Assembly (NCBI GenBank): GCA_963789005.1 | Contig: CAWBIZ010000015.1 | Span: 558,001-622,000 of the forward strand | From: DASSUW01 sp963789005 | GTDB lineage: Bacteria > Actinomycetota > Thermoleophilia > Solirubrobacterales > Solirubrobacteraceae | Direction: 5' to 3' | DNA: 64,000 nucleotides | Shown: piece after piece, positions 8,397 through 17,651 of the stretch | How positions within the stretch are numbered: the stretch's first letter is position 1 | Layout: each line of letters starts with the position of its first letter | Notes under the pieces: generated by a model | The model's input: the letters and a program-made list of their open reading frames with translations, nothing else | Told to the model about the DNA's origin: nothing | Database searches by the model: none | Program-made: the position numbers and the translations under genes

Positions 8397-9602
8397 ATGG
8401 GTGACGTCCCCGAGCTCGACGGGCTGCTTTCGGACGAGGGGTGGCCGTACGCGTCGGCGCCGCCGGTCGAGCCCGGCGACCCCGGGCGCTTCCACGCGCT
8501 GTTCGGCCGCGACTCGCTGATCACGTCGCTGCAGGTGCTGCCCGCGCGGCCGGACGTGGCGGCGGCGACGCTGCGCGCGCTGGCGGCGCGGCAGGGGCGG
8601 CGCGACGACGCCCGCACGCTCGAGGCGCCGGGCAAGATCGGCCACGAGTTCCGCGAGGACATCCCGGAGCCGCTCGCGGCGGCGGGCTGGCCGGGCGACG
8701 GCCCGTTCGACTACTACGGCACGGCCGACGCCACCTCGTGGTTCGTGGTGGTGCTGGCGGCGACCGGCGACGCCGCGCTGGCGGCCGAGCTCGAGCCGGC
8801 GTGGCGGGGGGCGGGGGAGTGGCTGGCGGGCGCGCTCGACGCTGGCGGCGGGCTGGTGCGGCACGGCCCGGGCGAATGGCCGGGGCTGACCCAGCAGGGC
8901 TGGCGCGACGCGATCGACCCGACCAACCCCGCCGAGGGCGGCGGCGGCTACCTGCGGCCGGACGGCGGCGTCCCCGCGCCGCCGCTCGCCGACGCCGACT
9001 CGCAGGCGGTCGCCTACGCCGGGCTGCGGGCGCTGGCAGCGCTCGACGCGGCCGGCGGCTGGGACGAGCGGGCGGACGCGCTGCGCGCACGGCTGTCGCG
9101 CGACTTCGTGCCCGACGTGATGGCGCTCGAGGAGGGCGACCGGCCCGTGCGCGGGGCCGGCTCGCAGCTCGGGTGGCTCCTGTGGGCGGACGCGCTCGAG
9201 CCGGCCGCGTGCGAGGCCGCCTCCGAGCGGCTGTGCGCGCCCGACATCCTGACCGGCTTCGGGCTGCGGACGCTCTCCAGCGAGTCGCCGGTCTTCGATC
9301 CGCACGGCTATCACCGCGGGTCGGTGTGGCCGTTCGACTCCTGGCTCGGCTACGGCGGTCTGCGCGCGGCGGGCCGCCCCGGCGACGCCGAGCGCGTGCG
9401 AACCGGCGTGCTCGCGGCGCTCGACCACCTCGGCCGCGCGCCCGAGCTCTACGCGGTCACAAAGGCGGGCGACGTCGAGCCCGTCGCCCTCTCCAACCGC
9501 GTGCAGGCGTGGACGATCGGCGCCCGCTGGGCCCTCACGAACGAGTGGAGCGGAGCACCCGTCCCTCCCAGGGCCCCAAACCTAGAGGGTCAGACCCCTT
9601 AG
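8397..9602 (+). CDS. Glycogen-debranching-type glycosidase, (alpha/alpha)6 barrel
   Basis: The product (about 401 residues) has the FGRDSLITSLQVL and HRGSVWPFDSWLGYG motifs of amylo-1,6-glucosidase-like six-hairpin glycosidases. Both are sugar-binding or catalytic segments of the barrel. It lacks the N-terminal glucanotransferase part of long debranching enzymes. The start is ATG 8397 or GTG 8379; neither has a good ribosome site. It follows the GH13 gene by 40 bases and is probably co-transcribed with it. Its 3' end runs 68 bases into the convergent GH13 gene, and its last codons (Gln-Thr-Pro-stop) lie inside a palindromic repeat. An exact substrate cannot be given. Confidence 0.8.
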   Translation: MGDVPELDGLLSDEGWPYASAPPVEPGDPGRFHALFGRDSLITSLQVLPARPDVAAATLRALAARQGRRDDARTLEAPGKIGHEFREDIPEPLAAAGWPGDGPFDYYGTADATSWFVVVLAATGDAALAAELEPAWRGAGEWLAGALDAGGGLVRHGPGEWPGLTQQGWRDAIDPTNPAEGGGGYLRPDGGVPAPPLADADSQAVAYAGLRALAALDAAGGWDERADALRARLSRDFVPDVMALEEGDRPVRGAGSQLGWLLWADALEPAACEAASERLCAPDILTGFGLRTLSSESPVFDPHGYHRGSVWPFDSWLGYGGLRAAGRPGDAERVRTGVLAALDHLGRAPELYAVTKAGDVEPVALSNRVQAWTIGARWALTNEWSGAPVPPRAPNLEGQTP

Positions 9603-11160
9603 GTTTCGCGCCGACGAGCGCGTCGGCGCCCGACCAGTCGCCGGGCACGTCGGGCGTCACCGTCTCGCCTGAGAAGTTGCCGAGCACCAGCAGCTCGACG
9701 TCACCCAGCCGTCGCGTGAACGCGTAGACGCGCTCGTCGTCCTCCAGCAGCATGTGGAAGTCGCCGTGCGCGACGACCGGCTCGGTGTGTCGCAGCTCGA
9801 TCAGGCGCCGGTAGTGGTGGAACACCGAGTCCGGGTCGGCAGCGGCCGCCTCGGCGTTGATCTCGACGTGGTTGGGGTTGACCGCGAGCCAGGGCGTGCC
9901 GGTGGTGAACCCGGCGTGCTCGGAGGCGTCCCACTGCATCGGCGTGCGGGCGTTGTCGCGGCCCATCGCCAGCAGCGCCGGCCACGCCTCCGGTCCCGCC
10001 TCCGCGTAGTGGTTGAGCGCCTCGATGTCACGCAGCTCGGCGGTCGAGGCGAACTCGTTGTTCGTCATCCCGAGCTCCTCGCCCTGGTACACGTACGGCG
10101 TCCCGCGGTGCATGTGCAGGACCGTGCCGAGCATCTTGGCGGCCTGAGGGCTGCCGTCCCCGAAGCGCGACACGACCCGCGGCTGGTCGTGGTTGTTCCA
10201 ATACAGGCTGTTCCAGCCGGTCTCGGCCAGCCCCTCCTGCCACCGCCCGAGCGAGCGCTTGAGGTCGGTCAGCCGCAGCGGCCGCACGTCCCACTTCGAC
10301 GCCCCCTGGTCGACCTGGACGTGCTCGAACTGGAACACCATGTCGACCTCGCCGCGCGCCGGGTCGGTGAACAGGCGCGCGTTCTCCAAGGTCACGCCGG
10401 GCATCTCTCCCACCGTCAGCAGCTCGGCGCCACGGTCCGCGAACACCTCGCGGTGCATCTCCTGCAGGAACTCGTGGATGCGCGGCCCGCACGTGTAGTA
10501 GCCCGAGCCGTTGCCGCCGGGGTCGTCGGGGAGCGCGGGGTCCTTCGAGATCAGGTTGATGACGTCCATGCGGAAGCCGTCGACCCCGCGATCCAGCCAC
10601 CAGCGCATCATCGCGTAGATCGCCTCGCGGACCTCGGGGTTCTCCCAGTTGAGGTCGGGCTGCTTGCGCGAGAACAGGTGCAGGTAGTACTGGTTCGTCG
10701 CGTCGTCGAGCTCCCAGGCGGGGCCGGAGAAGAACGAGCGCCAGTCGGTCGGCACGTCACGCCACCAGTACCAGTCGCGCTTCGGGTTGTCCCGGCTGGC
10801 GCGCGACTCCATGAACCACGGGTGCTCGTCGGACGTGTGGTTGACCACCAGGTCCATGATCAGCTTCATGCCGCGCTCGTGGACGGAATCCAGCAGCGCG
10901 TCGAAGTCCTCGAGCGTGCCGAACGTGGGGTCGATGTCCTGGTAGTCGCTGATGTCGTAGCCCGCGTCGTCCTGCGGCGAGGGGTACACGGGGGAGAGCC
11001 AGACGACGTCGACGCCCAGCCGCGCCAAGTGGTCGAGCCGGCTGGTGATGCCGGGCAGGTCGCCGATCCCGTCACCGTCGGAGTCGGCGAAGCTGCGCGG
11101 ATAGATCTGGTAGACGACGGCGGTCGTCCACCACGGGACGGCGTTCGGGCCGGGGGACAT
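9535..11160 (-). CDS. GH13 alpha-glucosidase, second copy
   Basis: This 541-residue GH13 enzyme is about as long as oligo-1,6-glucosidases and shares its opening (VVYQIYPRSFADSDGDGIGD) with them. The catalytic residues are Asp199 in GFRMDV, Glu252 in VGEMPG and Asp325 in NNHDQPR. A C-terminal beta domain follows from about residue 440. There is no signal peptide. It lies 35 bases after the secreted glycosidase gene on the same strand, so it should finish in the cytoplasm what that enzyme starts outside. The extreme C-terminus (GSDPLG) is encoded by a dispersed palindromic repeat, which suggests that the repeat altered the end of the protein. Confidence 0.93.
   Translation of the reverse strand: MSPGPNAVPWWTTAVVYQIYPRSFADSDGDGIGDLPGITSRLDHLARLGVDVVWLSPVYPSPQDDAGYDISDYQDIDPTFGTLEDFDALLDSVHERGMKLIMDLVVNHTSDEHPWFMESRASRDNPKRDWYWWRDVPTDWRSFFSGPAWELDDATNQYYLHLFSRKQPDLNWENPEVREAIYAMMRWWLDRGVDGFRMDVINLISKDPALPDDPGGNGSGYYTCGPRIHEFLQEMHREVFADRGAELLTVGEMPGVTLENARLFTDPARGEVDMVFQFEHVQVDQGASKWDVRPLRLTDLKRSLGRWQEGLAETGWNSLYWNNHDQPRVVSRFGDGSPQAAKMLGTVLHMHRGTPYVYQGEELGMTNNEFASTAELRDIEALNHYAEAGPEAWPALLAMGRDNARTPMQWDASEHAGFTTGTPWLAVNPNHVEINAEAAAADPDSVFHHYRRLIELRHTEPVVAHGDFHMLLEDDERVYAFTRRLGDVELLVLGNFSGETVTPDVPGDWSGADALVGAKPKGSDPLGLGPWEGRVLRSTRS
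9578..9606. terminator. Palindromic repeat acting as a possible two-way terminator
   Basis: A 29-base near-perfect palindrome has outer arms AAACCTA/TAGGTTT and an inner core GGGTCAGACCC, with one G-T pair and one mismatch. It sits in the 68-base overlap of the convergent genes ending at 9602 and 9535, and would fold on either strand. The core GGGTCAGACCCCTT is the same element found three times near 63.9 kb, so it is also a dispersed repeat. No long T-run follows; the termination role is inference. Confidence 0.5.
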
Positions 11161-11195
11161 CGACCCGAACGCTACGTCCCTTGGTGCTCCTGCGC

Positions 11196-13757
11196 CTAGC
11201 GGGCCGCGACCACCAGCCTGTGGTCGTCGTCGGGAGCCCGCACGCTGATCTCGAGCCCGCGGTTGGTGCGGCGCTCCCGCCACTGCACCCGGCGACCATC
11301 GAGCTTCACCCAGCGGACCCGCGCGTCGCGCGGCAGCGTGTGGCCGATGCGCAGGCTCCGGAGGTCGAGCCGGTGGCCGTCGACCCTCGTGGCGTAGCGG
11401 TTGCGGTAGCGCGCCGCGGCCACGTCCACCGACCCGTCGCCGAGACGGATGTTCTCGGCGGCGATCGGCGCCCGCGAAGGCGGCTGCGGCACGATCTCGA
11501 GCCGGTCGCGACCCAGGTCGGGCCGCACGCCGAAGTGCTGGTTGACCACCGGCCACGCGGTGCCCATGTTGCCCCAGGCCTGGATGAACATCGCCCGGCA
11601 CGTCCAGCAGCGGTCGATGTTCTTGTCGTTCGGACCCGTCGCGTCGAAGCCCGGCGACGGCACGATCTCCGGCATGGCGCCCGGCATCTCGTCCGGTGTG
11701 CCGTTCGTGGCCGGCTGCGAGAACATCGTCTCCACGTTGGCGTCGATGTAGCGCTTCTGCTGGTTGCGGCCCAGACGGCCGTAGTTGCCCTCGCCGACCG
11801 CTTGGATGGCCGTGTTGAGGCTGAAGATCTGCGCCTCGCCCTTGCCCTCCGGGCCGCCTCCGCAACCCGTGTGGAAGAGACCGCGGTTGTACGGCCGCTC
11901 GCCGCTGAAGCACGGCGTCTCGTGCAGCGCCAGCGACCGCGTGCCGTGGTCCAGCGTCGCCAGCCCGGGAACGCTGCGCCCGCCGACCTGCAGGATCGCG
12001 TCCATCGGCGTGCCCGTGATCCAGTGCTTCTGCTGGATCTTCTCGCCGGTCAGCTCCAGCGAGTCGGCGTGCAGGCTCTGATCCTCCATCCACCACTCGC
12101 CCTCGAAGCGACTGCGGAGGTCGTCGGCGCGGTACTTGGCCCAGTTGTACGTGGCCCAATCGCGCTTCGAGCGGGCCATGTCGGCGAGGTCGTAGAGCCC
12201 GCGGATGTAGTAGACGTTGTTGTCCAGCTTCTCCTCGCCCATCCCCGTGCGCTCGACGTTGCCGAGGCCCTCGAGCCAGCCGTCCTTGTCCTCGTCGAGG
12301 TGGTTGGCGGCGAACCGCAGGTTCCGCCTCGAGAAGCGGTACATCTCGTTGCGGAAGGCGTTGTCGCCGGTCCACCGCCACAGGAGGGCGACGATGCTGG
12401 GGAACTTGACGGTCTCGTCCGTGTTGCCCGCGTCCTCGTTCGCTCCGAACCAGATCGAGCCGTCGGTCACCACCTCGTGCACGACCTTGCCCGAGCGGTT
12501 GTTGGCGATCTCCGACACGTCGCGCAGGCCCCGCATGTGGTCCATCGTCGGCTCGAACTGGCCGAGCGCGACGCTGGCGAACGCGGTGTACTGGCCGTCC
12601 GTTCCGAACATCCACGGGTAGTCCGGCCAGCCGGCGCCGCGGAAGCGGACCTTCGAGACCTCGCCGGCGGGTGGCGGGTACTGCCGGCCCTCGTCCACGT
12701 GGCGAACCTCGAGGTCCTCGGCCGCCTGCGTGGAGTCGATCAGGTTCTGCTTGCCCCAGTCGATCCCGGCCTGCAAGCGCCGGTCGCCGGGCAGCGACAG
12801 CCTCGTCCAGCGCGAGGCCCGCTCGCGGTCCTGGACCTTGCGCCTGAGCGCGCCGGCGGGATCCTTCGTCGCCTTGTCGAGCTCCGCGGTCGCGTCGGCG
12901 AGGCCCTCGTCGGACCCGGCGACGGCGATCCACAGGGTCGTCGACCGCTTGCCCTTGACGCCGACCTCGTAGCGGAGCTGCCCGCCTTGGCCCCTGCCGA
13001 ACGGGCCGTCGTCGCAGACGCTCGGCATCGGGTCCGGCGCCGGCGCCTGCGCGGGGCAGATCGTGTCCCCCTGGTCGCCGCGGTGGGTGGCGCCGGTGGT
13101 GCCGGACAGCGGCCGCCGGGCGGAGCCGACGAGCGCGGCCCAGTCATGGACCTCGGCGTTCGGGTGCGGCAGCTTGCCCTGCTCGCGGAAGACGAGACGG
13201 CGGCCGTCGTACACGGCGGTGTCTGACAGGTTGTCGCGCGCGTGGGGCAGCCCCGCTGGGATGTTGTCGAACCCCCACGGATAGGCGGTCATCAGCTCGG
13301 AGTGCGCATCGACCATCACGGTCGCGGTGCGCTTGCGGCGACCGGGGTTCGTGAGCTTGAGGCCGAAGAGCACCGCGCGCCCGCCGTCGGCCGCGTAGTC
13401 GGTGCGCTGCACGCGCAGGCCGGCGGTGTCGGGGAAGTCCATCTTCGTGTAGCCCCAGCCGCTGCGGAAGCGGGTGGCGGGTCCGACCCACTGGCCGTCG
13501 ACGCCGAACCAGACGCCGTCGACGAGCTTCAGCGGCGGCGTCCACACGCCGCCCATCTCGCCGGTGATGTGCCAGCCGTTGGCGTAGAACCGGCCGTCCT
13601 GGAAGCCGACCGAGTAGGCACGCTCGCCGGAGACGAGGGCGCGGCGGTCCTGCAGGCGGTCGGCGACGGAGAGCTCGGGCGCAGCGGCGGCGGTCGACGG
13701 CGCCGACAAGGCGGCCAGCCCCACTCCCCAAGCAACGGCACGTCTTCTGGTGCGCAA
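11196..13757 (-). CDS. Secreted six-hairpin glycosidase (debranching-like)
   Basis: The 853-residue product has a Sec signal peptide (RTRRRAVAWGVGLAALSA, cleavage near TAAAAP at about residue 26). An N-terminal beta-rich domain of about 300 residues precedes an (alpha/alpha)6 barrel with motifs PWMFGTDGQY, DGSIWFGAN, DKDGWLEG and WGNMGTAWPV. Those are typical of GDE/GH63-like glucosidases. The TTG start is chosen because AGGAGGAG stands just before it. Both neighbours are sugar genes: a GH13 enzyme downstream and a divergent LacI repressor upstream. It probably trims an external alpha-glucan or other oligosaccharide. The exact GH family needs a profile search. Confidence 0.8.
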   Translation of the reverse strand: MRTRRRAVAWGVGLAALSAPSTAAAAPELSVADRLQDRRALVSGERAYSVGFQDGRFYANGWHITGEMGGVWTPPLKLVDGVWFGVDGQWVGPATRFRSGWGYTKMDFPDTAGLRVQRTDYAADGGRAVLFGLKLTNPGRRKRTATVMVDAHSELMTAYPWGFDNIPAGLPHARDNLSDTAVYDGRRLVFREQGKLPHPNAEVHDWAALVGSARRPLSGTTGATHRGDQGDTICPAQAPAPDPMPSVCDDGPFGRGQGGQLRYEVGVKGKRSTTLWIAVAGSDEGLADATAELDKATKDPAGALRRKVQDRERASRWTRLSLPGDRRLQAGIDWGKQNLIDSTQAAEDLEVRHVDEGRQYPPPAGEVSKVRFRGAGWPDYPWMFGTDGQYTAFASVALGQFEPTMDHMRGLRDVSEIANNRSGKVVHEVVTDGSIWFGANEDAGNTDETVKFPSIVALLWRWTGDNAFRNEMYRFSRRNLRFAANHLDEDKDGWLEGLGNVERTGMGEEKLDNNVYYIRGLYDLADMARSKRDWATYNWAKYRADDLRSRFEGEWWMEDQSLHADSLELTGEKIQQKHWITGTPMDAILQVGGRSVPGLATLDHGTRSLALHETPCFSGERPYNRGLFHTGCGGGPEGKGEAQIFSLNTAIQAVGEGNYGRLGRNQQKRYIDANVETMFSQPATNGTPDEMPGAMPEIVPSPGFDATGPNDKNIDRCWTCRAMFIQAWGNMGTAWPVVNQHFGVRPDLGRDRLEIVPQPPSRAPIAAENIRLGDGSVDVAAARYRNRYATRVDGHRLDLRSLRIGHTLPRDARVRWVKLDGRRVQWRERRTNRGLEISVRAPDDDHRLVVAAR

Positions 13758-13773
13758 GGTGCTCCTCCTGTCC

Positions 13774-13787
13774 CTTAAGCGCTTTAG
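13774..13787. promoter_or_regulatory. LacI-type operator before the secreted glycosidase
   Basis: CTTAAGCGCTTTAG is a near-palindrome centred on CG (AAGCGCTT core). It lies 17 bases upstream of the glycosidase TTG start and 28 bases before the divergent LacI gene. It differs from the operator at 6704, so the two LacI proteins probably read different sites. Recognition is inferred from form and position. Confidence 0.65.
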
Positions 13788-13814
13788 CTGCCGTGTGGCA
13801 CCATACAGGAAGTC

Positions 13815-14876
13815 ATGCCCAGCGCAAGCGATTCCGACGCCCCCGGCGCGCGAGCCGGGCGCCCACGGAGGCTCACGATCGACGATGTCGCCGCGCGGGC
13901 GGGCGTGTCGTCCGCGGCGGTCTCGTTCGCGATGAACAACCGGCCCGGGGTGGCCGTGGAGACGCGGGCGCGGATCCTCGCCGCAGCCGAGGAGCTCGGA
14001 TGGCGGCCGAGCGCGCACGCGCGCGCGCTCACGGAGGCGCGGGCGCGGGCGATCGGGCTGCTGCTCGCCCGGCCGATCGCGCAGCTCGAGGTCGACCCGT
14101 TCTTCGTGCGCTTCCTCGCCGGGGTCGAGCGGGCGCTGGCGCGCACCGACAACGCGCTCGTGCTGCGCGTCATGGACACCGGCGAGCCGGTCGATCTCGG
14201 CGCGTACACGCGCCTGGCCGCCTCAGGGCGGGTCGACGGGTTCCTGCTGTGCGACGTCGAGCTCGACGACCCGCGCTTCGACCTGCTGGCGGCGGCCGGC
14301 CTTCCGGTCGTCGTCGCCGGGCACCCCGTGTCGCCGTGCCCGTTCCCGTTCGTGGAGACCGAGCACGCGCGTGGCGTGGCCGCGGCGGTCGAGTACCTCG
14401 TCGGGCTCGGCCACCGGCACGTCGGCTTCGTCGGCGGCTTCCCCGGCTACGAGTTCGTGCAGGCGCGCCTGAACGTCTTCCGCGCCACGCTCGAGGACGC
14501 CGGCCTCGAGCCGGGCCCGGTGGCGTACGCCGACGCCGCCGACCCCAGCGGCGCCGCCGCCACCGCGCGGCTGCTCGAGCAGCGCCCGACGGCGATCGTC
14601 TACGGCAGCGACGTGCTCGCCGCGGCCGGCCTCGGCGTCGCGCGCGAGCACGGGCTCGACGTGCCGGGCGACCTCTCGATCACCGGCTTCGACGACTCGC
14701 CGCTCGCCGCGCTCGCCGGCCCCCCGGTCACCAGCGTGCGGATCGACTACACGCACTTCGGGGAGGTCGCGGCCGCCACCCTGATCGCGATGATCGCGGG
14801 CGAGGAGCCGCCGACCTTCGTGCCCGCCCCGCCGGAGCTCGTCGTGCGCGCCTCGACGGCGCCGGTCCGTCCGTAG
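13815..14876 (+). CDS. LacI-family repressor of the second sugar operon
   Basis: This 353-residue LacI-family protein has a helix-turn-helix at about residues 20-42 (LTIDDVAARAGVSSAAVSFA), a hinge, and an effector domain ending in LVVRAST. A 17-residue disordered leader precedes the DNA-binding domain. The ATG start has AGGA six bases before it. It is divergent from the secreted glycosidase gene, with a LacI-type palindrome in the 57-base gap. It probably represses that gene and the following GH13 gene. The downstream neighbour is uvrB, 23 bases away, which is unrelated in function and may simply be read through. Confidence 0.92.
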   Translation: MPSASDSDAPGARAGRPRRLTIDDVAARAGVSSAAVSFAMNNRPGVAVETRARILAAAEELGWRPSAHARALTEARARAIGLLLARPIAQLEVDPFFVRFLAGVERALARTDNALVLRVMDTGEPVDLGAYTRLAASGRVDGFLLCDVELDDPRFDLLAAAGLPVVVAGHPVSPCPFPFVETEHARGVAAAVEYLVGLGHRHVGFVGGFPGYEFVQARLNVFRATLEDAGLEPGPVAYADAADPSGAAATARLLEQRPTAIVYGSDVLAAAGLGVAREHGLDVPGDLSITGFDDSPLAALAGPPVTSVRIDYTHFGEVAAATLIAMIAGEEPPTFVPAPPELVVRASTAPVRP

Positions 14877-14899
14877 CGGCTTCTATCGTTCGTGGGTCC

Positions 14900-16924
14900 A
14901 TGCCGCCTTTCAAGCTCGACGCCGTCTACTCGCCTACCGCCGACCAGCCGAAGGCCGTCGACGGCCTCGTGGAGGGGGTCGAGTCCGGCGCCCGGGGCGT
15001 GACGCTGCTGGGCGCCACCGGCACCGGCAAGACGATGACGATGGCGGCGACGATCGAGCGCCTGCAGCGGCCCGCGCTCATCCTCGCGCACAACAAGACG
15101 CTGGCGGCGCAGCTCTGCAACGAGTTCCGCACGTACTTCCCGCAGAACGCGGTCGAGTACTTCGTCTCGTACTACGACTACTACCAGCCCGAGGCCTACG
15201 TCCCGAGCAAGGACCTCTACATCGAGAAGGACTCGGCGATCAACCAGGAGATCGACCGCCTGCGCCACGCCGCCACGGCGGCGCTGTTCGCGCGGCGGGA
15301 CGTGGTGATCGTGGCCTCGGTGTCGGCGATCTTCGGCCTCGGGTCGCCGGAGACGTACAACGACAACTGCCAGATCCTCTTGAAGGGCGGAGACGTCGAC
15401 CGGGACGAGCTCCTGCGCAAGCTCGTCTACCTCCAGTACAACCGCAACGACACCGCGCTCGGGCGCGGCACGTTCCGCGTGCGCGGGGACACGCTGGAGG
15501 TCTTCCCGGCGTACGCCGAGACCGCGTTCCGGGCGCTCCTGTTCGGCGACGAGATCGAGCGGCTGCAGCACTTCGACCCCCTGACCGGCGAGCTGATCGT
15601 CGACGACCTCGAGCACGTCGCGATCTGGCCGGCGACGCACTACAACGTCAAGGAGGGCACGATGGAGCGCGCGGTCGAGGAGATCGGCCGCGAGCTCAAC
15701 CACCGCACCGCCGAGCTCGAGGCCGAGGGCAAGCTGCTCGAGTCCCACCGCCTGCGCCAGCGCACGCAGTACGACATGGAGATGCTGCGCGAGGTCGGCT
15801 TCTGCTCCGGGATCGAGAACTACTCGCGGATCCTCGACGGCCGCCCGCCGGGCGCGCGCCCGTACTGCCTGATCGACTACTTCCCGCAGGACTTCGTGTG
15901 CTTCATCGACGAGTCGCACCAGACCGTGCCGCAGCTCGGCGCGATGCACGAGGGCGACCGCTCGCGCAAGACCACGCTTGTCGACTACGGGTTCCGGCTG
16001 CCCTCCGCCCTCGACAACCGGCCGCAGACGTTCGCGGAGTTCCTCTCGATCTCACCGCAGCTGGTGTTCGTGTCGGCGACCCCGGGGCCGTACGAGCGCG
16101 AGCACTCCGCCACGATCGTCGAGCAGATCGTGCGCCCGACGGGGATCGTCGACCCGGACGTCGAGGTGCGCGAGACGCGCAACCAGATCGACGACCTGAT
16201 GCGCGAGATCCGCGAGCGGCGCGATCGCAACGAGCGCGTGCTCGTCACCACCTTGACCAAGAAGATGAGCGAGGACCTGACGGACTACCTGCTCGAGATG
16301 GGCTTCAAGGTCCGCTACCTGCACTCGGAGGTCGACACGCTGGAGCGGATCCAGATCATCCGCGAGCTGCGGCTGGGGGAGTACGACGTCCTGATCGGCG
16401 TCAACCTCCTGCGCGAGGGCCTCGATCTCCCCGAGGTGTCGCTGGTCGCGATCCTCGACGCCGACAAGGAGGGCTTCCTCCGCGGCGAGACCTCGCTGAT
16501 CCAGACGATCGGCCGCGCCGCCCGCAACGTCGAGGGCAAGGTCCTGATGTACGCGGACAAGCAGACCGAGGCGATGCGCAAGGCGATCGACGAGACCGAC
16601 CGCCGGCGCGAGATCCAGGTCGCCTACAACCTCGAGCACGGCATCACGCCCGAGACGATCGTCAAGGGGATCTCCGACATCACGGAGTTCCTGATGGGAG
16701 AGGGCAAGGTCCCGCGCTCCTCCCGGCGCCGGCGCGAGAAGCGCGTCGACATGGAGCCGCACGAGATCGAGTCCACGATCGTCGAGCTCGAGGAGGAGAT
16801 GCTCGCGGCGGCCGAGGAGCTGCGGTTCGAGTACGCGGCCAAGCTGCGAGACGAGATCCGCGAGCTGCGCCGCGAGCTGCTCGATCTCACCGCGCCCGCC
16901 GAGCCGGCCGCCGAGCCCTCGTAG
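14900..16924 (+). CDS. uvrB: Excinuclease ABC subunit B
   Basis: UvrB is the damage-verifying helicase-like core of nucleotide excision repair; it is loaded by UvrA and recruits the UvrC nuclease. The 674-residue product shows Walker A (LLGATGTGKTMT, residue about 40), the beta-hairpin region YFVSYYDYYQPEAYVP, the DEAD-like motif FIDESHQT, motif VI (QTIGRAARN), and the C-terminal UVR domain that binds UvrC (LEEEMLAAAEELRFEYAAKLRDEI, shown in part). Length is standard. I see no LexA-type box in the short gap before it, unlike uvrA at 26.9 kb. Confidence 0.98.
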   Translation: MPPFKLDAVYSPTADQPKAVDGLVEGVESGARGVTLLGATGTGKTMTMAATIERLQRPALILAHNKTLAAQLCNEFRTYFPQNAVEYFVSYYDYYQPEAYVPSKDLYIEKDSAINQEIDRLRHAATAALFARRDVVIVASVSAIFGLGSPETYNDNCQILLKGGDVDRDELLRKLVYLQYNRNDTALGRGTFRVRGDTLEVFPAYAETAFRALLFGDEIERLQHFDPLTGELIVDDLEHVAIWPATHYNVKEGTMERAVEEIGRELNHRTAELEAEGKLLESHRLRQRTQYDMEMLREVGFCSGIENYSRILDGRPPGARPYCLIDYFPQDFVCFIDESHQTVPQLGAMHEGDRSRKTTLVDYGFRLPSALDNRPQTFAEFLSISPQLVFVSATPGPYEREHSATIVEQIVRPTGIVDPDVEVRETRNQIDDLMREIRERRDRNERVLVTTLTKKMSEDLTDYLLEMGFKVRYLHSEVDTLERIQIIRELRLGEYDVLIGVNLLREGLDLPEVSLVAILDADKEGFLRGETSLIQTIGRAARNVEGKVLMYADKQTEAMRKAIDETDRRREIQVAYNLEHGITPETIVKGISDITEFLMGEGKVPRSSRRRREKRVDMEPHEIESTIVELEEEMLAAAEELRFEYAAKLRDEIRELRRELLDLTAPAEPAAEPS

Positions 16925-16952
16925 CGCCGCTTCGCGCGTCGGCAGCCGGCTA

Positions 16953-17591
16953 TCAGCCGCTCCTGCCGTACTCCGCCAGCCCGCCGGCGAGCTGGTCGTA
17001 CGCCTGGTCGGCGGCCACTCGGAGCCGGGCGGCGAGCTGGACGCGGTCCTCCTCGGCCAGCAGGCCGTTGAGCGCGGCGAGGAAGATCGAGCGGTGCGTG
17101 AACCACAGCGTGCGGGCGACGATGGCGGGGAGGAGGTCGTCGTCCGCGCCGGACGTCCCGGCGATCGCGGCGGTGATCGCGGCGGCCCCCGACTCCCACC
17201 CGACGGTCAGGCGCTCCTGCAGCGCGCGGCTGCCCCGGATGATCTTGGCCACCGCGAGCAGGTCCTCGTCCCCGCCGGCGACGAAGACGTCGAGCACGGT
17301 GTGGGTCATCGCTCGGAAGACGTCGAGGAACGAGCTCCCGGGCGGGCGCTCGGCGATGGCGGCGACGAACTGCGCGATGCCCTCCTCGCGGCCGGCGAAC
17401 GCGAGGTCCTCCTTCGTCGCGAAGTGGTTGAAGACCGTCTTCTCGGAGACTTCCGCGGCGGCCGCGACCTCGGCGACGGTGACGGTGTCGTAGCCGCGCT
17501 CGGCGAACAGCCGGCGGGCGGTGGCGGCGATCGCTTCGCGCGACGCCCGCTTCTTGCGCTCGCGAAGGCCTTCGGACGGTGCCTCTAGCAT
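16953..17591 (-). CDS. TetR-family repressor of the adjacent ABC exporter
   Basis: The N-terminal helix-turn-helix (TVTVAEVAAAAEVSEKTVFNHF) is followed by a ligand-binding helical domain; 212 residues is usual. It is divergent from a DrrAB-type ABC export operon with 60 bases between starts, the common arrangement for a drug-sensing repressor. An in-frame GTG at 17603 would add four residues but lies within the inverted repeats of the gap. The gene converges on uvrB, 28 bases away. The ligand is unknown; a hydrophobic drug or lipid is likely, judging by the controlled transporter. Confidence 0.9.
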   Translation of the reverse strand: MLEAPSEGLRERKKRASREAIAATARRLFAERGYDTVTVAEVAAAAEVSEKTVFNHFATKEDLAFAGREEGIAQFVAAIAERPPGSSFLDVFRAMTHTVLDVFVAGGDEDLLAVAKIIRGSRALQERLTVGWESGAAAITAAIAGTSGADDDLLPAIVARTLWFTHRSIFLAALNGLLAEEDRVQLAARLRVAADQAYDQLAGGLAEYGRSG

Positions 17592-17596
17592 CGATG

Positions 17597-17640
17597 ATAA
17601 CACTACAGCAGCAGTAGATTTCTAGTGACTGTAACGTTAT
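17597..17640. promoter_or_regulatory. Inverted-repeat operator region, TetR/ABC divergent promoter
   Basis: Arms ATAACACTAC (17597-17606) and GTAACGTTAT (17631-17640) match in 8 of 10 positions as an inverted repeat, with a smaller palindrome TAGA-TT-TCTA (17615-17624) between them. The gap is distinctly AT-richer than its surroundings and holds the promoters of both genes. It is the natural binding site of the TetR protein; this is inferred. Confidence 0.5.
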
Positions 17641-17651
17641 GATGCCGCGCC

